From: a candidate division WOR-1 bacterium RIFOXYB2_FULL_48_7
GTDB lineage: Bacteria; Margulisbacteria; WOR-1; O2-12-FULL-45-9; XYB2-FULL-48-7
Reading direction: 5' to 3'
DNA: 7,634 nt
Assembly: GCA_001771615.1 (NCBI GenBank)
Contig: MEUF01000059.1
Coordinates: forward strand, 1-7,634
Shown: in pieces, positions 6,942-7,634 of the stretch
How the letters are laid out: each line of letters begins with the position of its first letter
Numbering within the stretch: the first letter of the stretch is position 1
Program-made: the position numbers and the translations under genes
The notes under the pieces: model-generated
Told to the model about the DNA's origin: nothing
What the model saw: the letters and a program-made list of their open reading frames with translations, nothing else
Databases searched by the model: none

Positions 6942-6953
6942 GCATAGTAAAAT
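6925..6953 (+). promoter_or_regulatory. Sigma-70-type promoter for the SPOR gene
   Basis: TTGACG (6925-6930) and TAAAAT (6948-6953) are separated by exactly 17 bases, each one mismatch from consensus. The -35 lies inside the last codons of folC and the -10 after its stop. Transcription would start around 6960, leaving only about 7 bases before the ATG at 6967 and no SD. A second, perfect TATAAT (6958-6963) lies 3 bases before the ATG but has no -35 at proper spacing. Confidence 0.5.
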
Positions 6954-6966
6954 TACCTATAATAAC

Positions 6967-7617
6967 ATGGAAAACTTTCAGCCCGGTTCGCCAACAAATT
7001 TTCGTACTCAACCAGAGGAACAGTCGCCAATTATTGAGCCAGATCACCGCCCTGATGGTCATCCGCTGATTAATTTTATTAAAGGCTTGATGACTTTTTT
7101 GGTTTTACTGGCTGTCGTTGCCGGGAGTTTTTGGTTCAGTTTCCAATTAGGCAGGAAAATATTAACACCGACAAAAAGTCTCAATGAGCGGGCAAAAATC
7201 CAAGTGCCAATTCCGGAGCCGCCGCCATCAATTAAATCGCTGCAGCAATTGGGCTACAACATTTCAGCTGAAGCTACCTTGCCCAAAAAAGCTAACCAGC
7301 AACCAAAAAAACTGACGATCAAGGAGCCGCCCAAGGCCCCGATAATAAAAAAGGTCCAGCCGGTTATTTTAGAAACAGTTAACACTGTTCAACCAAAAGC
7401 CGGTTACTTTAAACTGCAGGCCGGCCTGTTTGTCGATAAAGGTCAGGCCGACAGCCTTAGGAATCAGCTGAAATCTGCCGGGATAGATGCTTTTGTCAAA
7501 AAGACCGCCGATGGTTGGCGGGTCCAGGCCGGAGCTTATTTAAAAAAAGAGCAAGCTGAAAGGGCCCAAACAGAAATCGGTGCCAAGGGTTTTAAAGCCC
7601 ACGTTATTCACGAATAG
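6967..7617 (+). CDS. SPOR-domain single-pass membrane protein
   Basis: The protein has 216 residues in three parts. Residues 1-37 form a polar, acidic, probably cytoplasmic tail. A transmembrane helix follows at about 40-59 (MTFLVLLAVVAGSFWFSF region). A Pro/Lys-rich linker (about 64-145) leads to a C-terminal SPOR domain (146-215). SPOR domains bind denuded glycan strands of septal peptidoglycan, so a role in division or wall remodelling outside the membrane is likely. The domain shows its internal duplication: YFKLQAGLF near 147-155 and GWRVQAGAY near 183-191, each followed by a helix rich in Gln/Ala and a final strand (DAFVKK, KAHVIHE). The layout resembles FtsN/DedD but no further family can be named. 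ATG 6967 is chosen because the extra upstream sequence is folC read in another frame. No SD precedes it; a promoter lies immediately upstream. Its stop codon overlaps the SD of the next gene, so the two are probably co-transcribed. Confidence 0.85.
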   Translation: MENFQPGSPTNFRTQPEEQSPIIEPDHRPDGHPLINFIKGLMTFLVLLAVVAGSFWFSFQLGRKILTPTKSLNERAKIQVPIPEPPPSIKSLQQLGYNISAEATLPKKANQQPKKLTIKEPPKAPIIKKVQPVILETVNTVQPKAGYFKLQAGLFVDKGQADSLRNQLKSAGIDAFVKKTADGWRVQAGAYLKKEQAERAQTEIGAKGFKAHVIHE

Positions 7618-7621
7618 GAGG
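7616..7621 (+). promoter_or_regulatory. Strong Shine-Dalgarno of the next gene
   Basis: A perfect AGGAGG overlaps the SPOR stop codon and stands 7 bases before the ATG at 7629. It shows that canonical SD-led initiation is used here, in contrast to the SD-less starts of thiL and the SPOR gene. Confidence 0.7.
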
Positions 7622-7628
7622 AAAAAGG

Positions 7629-7634
7629 ATGTCT
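7629..7634 (+). CDS. Start of an unidentified gene, cut by window end
   Basis: Only ATG TCT (Met-Ser) is visible, preceded by AGGAGG at ideal spacing and 11 bases after the SPOR stop. A gene almost certainly begins here and is likely co-transcribed with the SPOR gene. Its product cannot be inferred from two codons. Confidence 0.55.

Noticed and set aside
6817..6966. Upstream extension of the SPOR protein by 50 residues
   Set aside because: It lies mostly inside folC, reads like out-of-frame sequence, and the promoter at 6925-6953 would fall within it. ATG 6967 gives a normal SPOR membrane protein.

Overview
The window is a compact stretch of bacterial housekeeping genes, all on the plus strand and mostly touching or overlapping. 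All the complete genes fall into recognisable families. I see no RNA gene, mobile element, CRISPR array, long repeat or clear hairpin terminator, and no gap longer than about 57 bases between genes. The protein families, ATG/GTG/TTG starts and mixture of Shine-Dalgarno (SD) and SD-less starts point to an uncultured, possibly candidate-phylum bacterium (something like Margulisbacteria/WOR-1 would fit). That placement is an impression from memory, not something the sequence proves.

Layout. Positions 1-383 hold the C-terminal end of a probably exported beta-rich protein cut by the window edge. Positions 441-1745 encode a sugar-1-phosphate nucleotidyltransferase with a C-terminal hexapeptide-repeat domain. 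From 1758 a tight run begins: thiamine-monophosphate kinase (thiL), an M20 PepT-like metallopeptidase, an ADP-ribose-type NUDIX hydrolase, a XerD-type tyrosine recombinase, an M50 site-2-protease-family membrane protein and folC. ThiL/M20, M20/NUDIX and NUDIX/xerD overlap by 4, 8 and 17 bases, which suggests one transcript with translational coupling. A SPOR-domain membrane protein follows at 6967. A further gene starts at 7629 behind a perfect AGGAGG and runs off the end.

The genes do not form one pathway. They combine cofactor synthesis (ThiL makes thiamine diphosphate, FolC makes folate polyglutamates), nucleotide clean-up (NUDIX), peptide turnover (M20), chromosome dimer resolution (XerD), membrane proteolysis (M50) and cell-envelope or division functions (nucleotidyltransferase, SPOR). 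A NUDIX gene close upstream of xerD recalls the nudF-xerD(ripX) neighbourhood of Firmicutes, from memory.

The most interesting signals are regulatory. thiL and the SPOR gene both lack an SD and have -10-like hexamers so close to the ATG that their mRNAs may be leaderless or nearly so, whereas other genes here have good SDs. I found no convincing new biological system.
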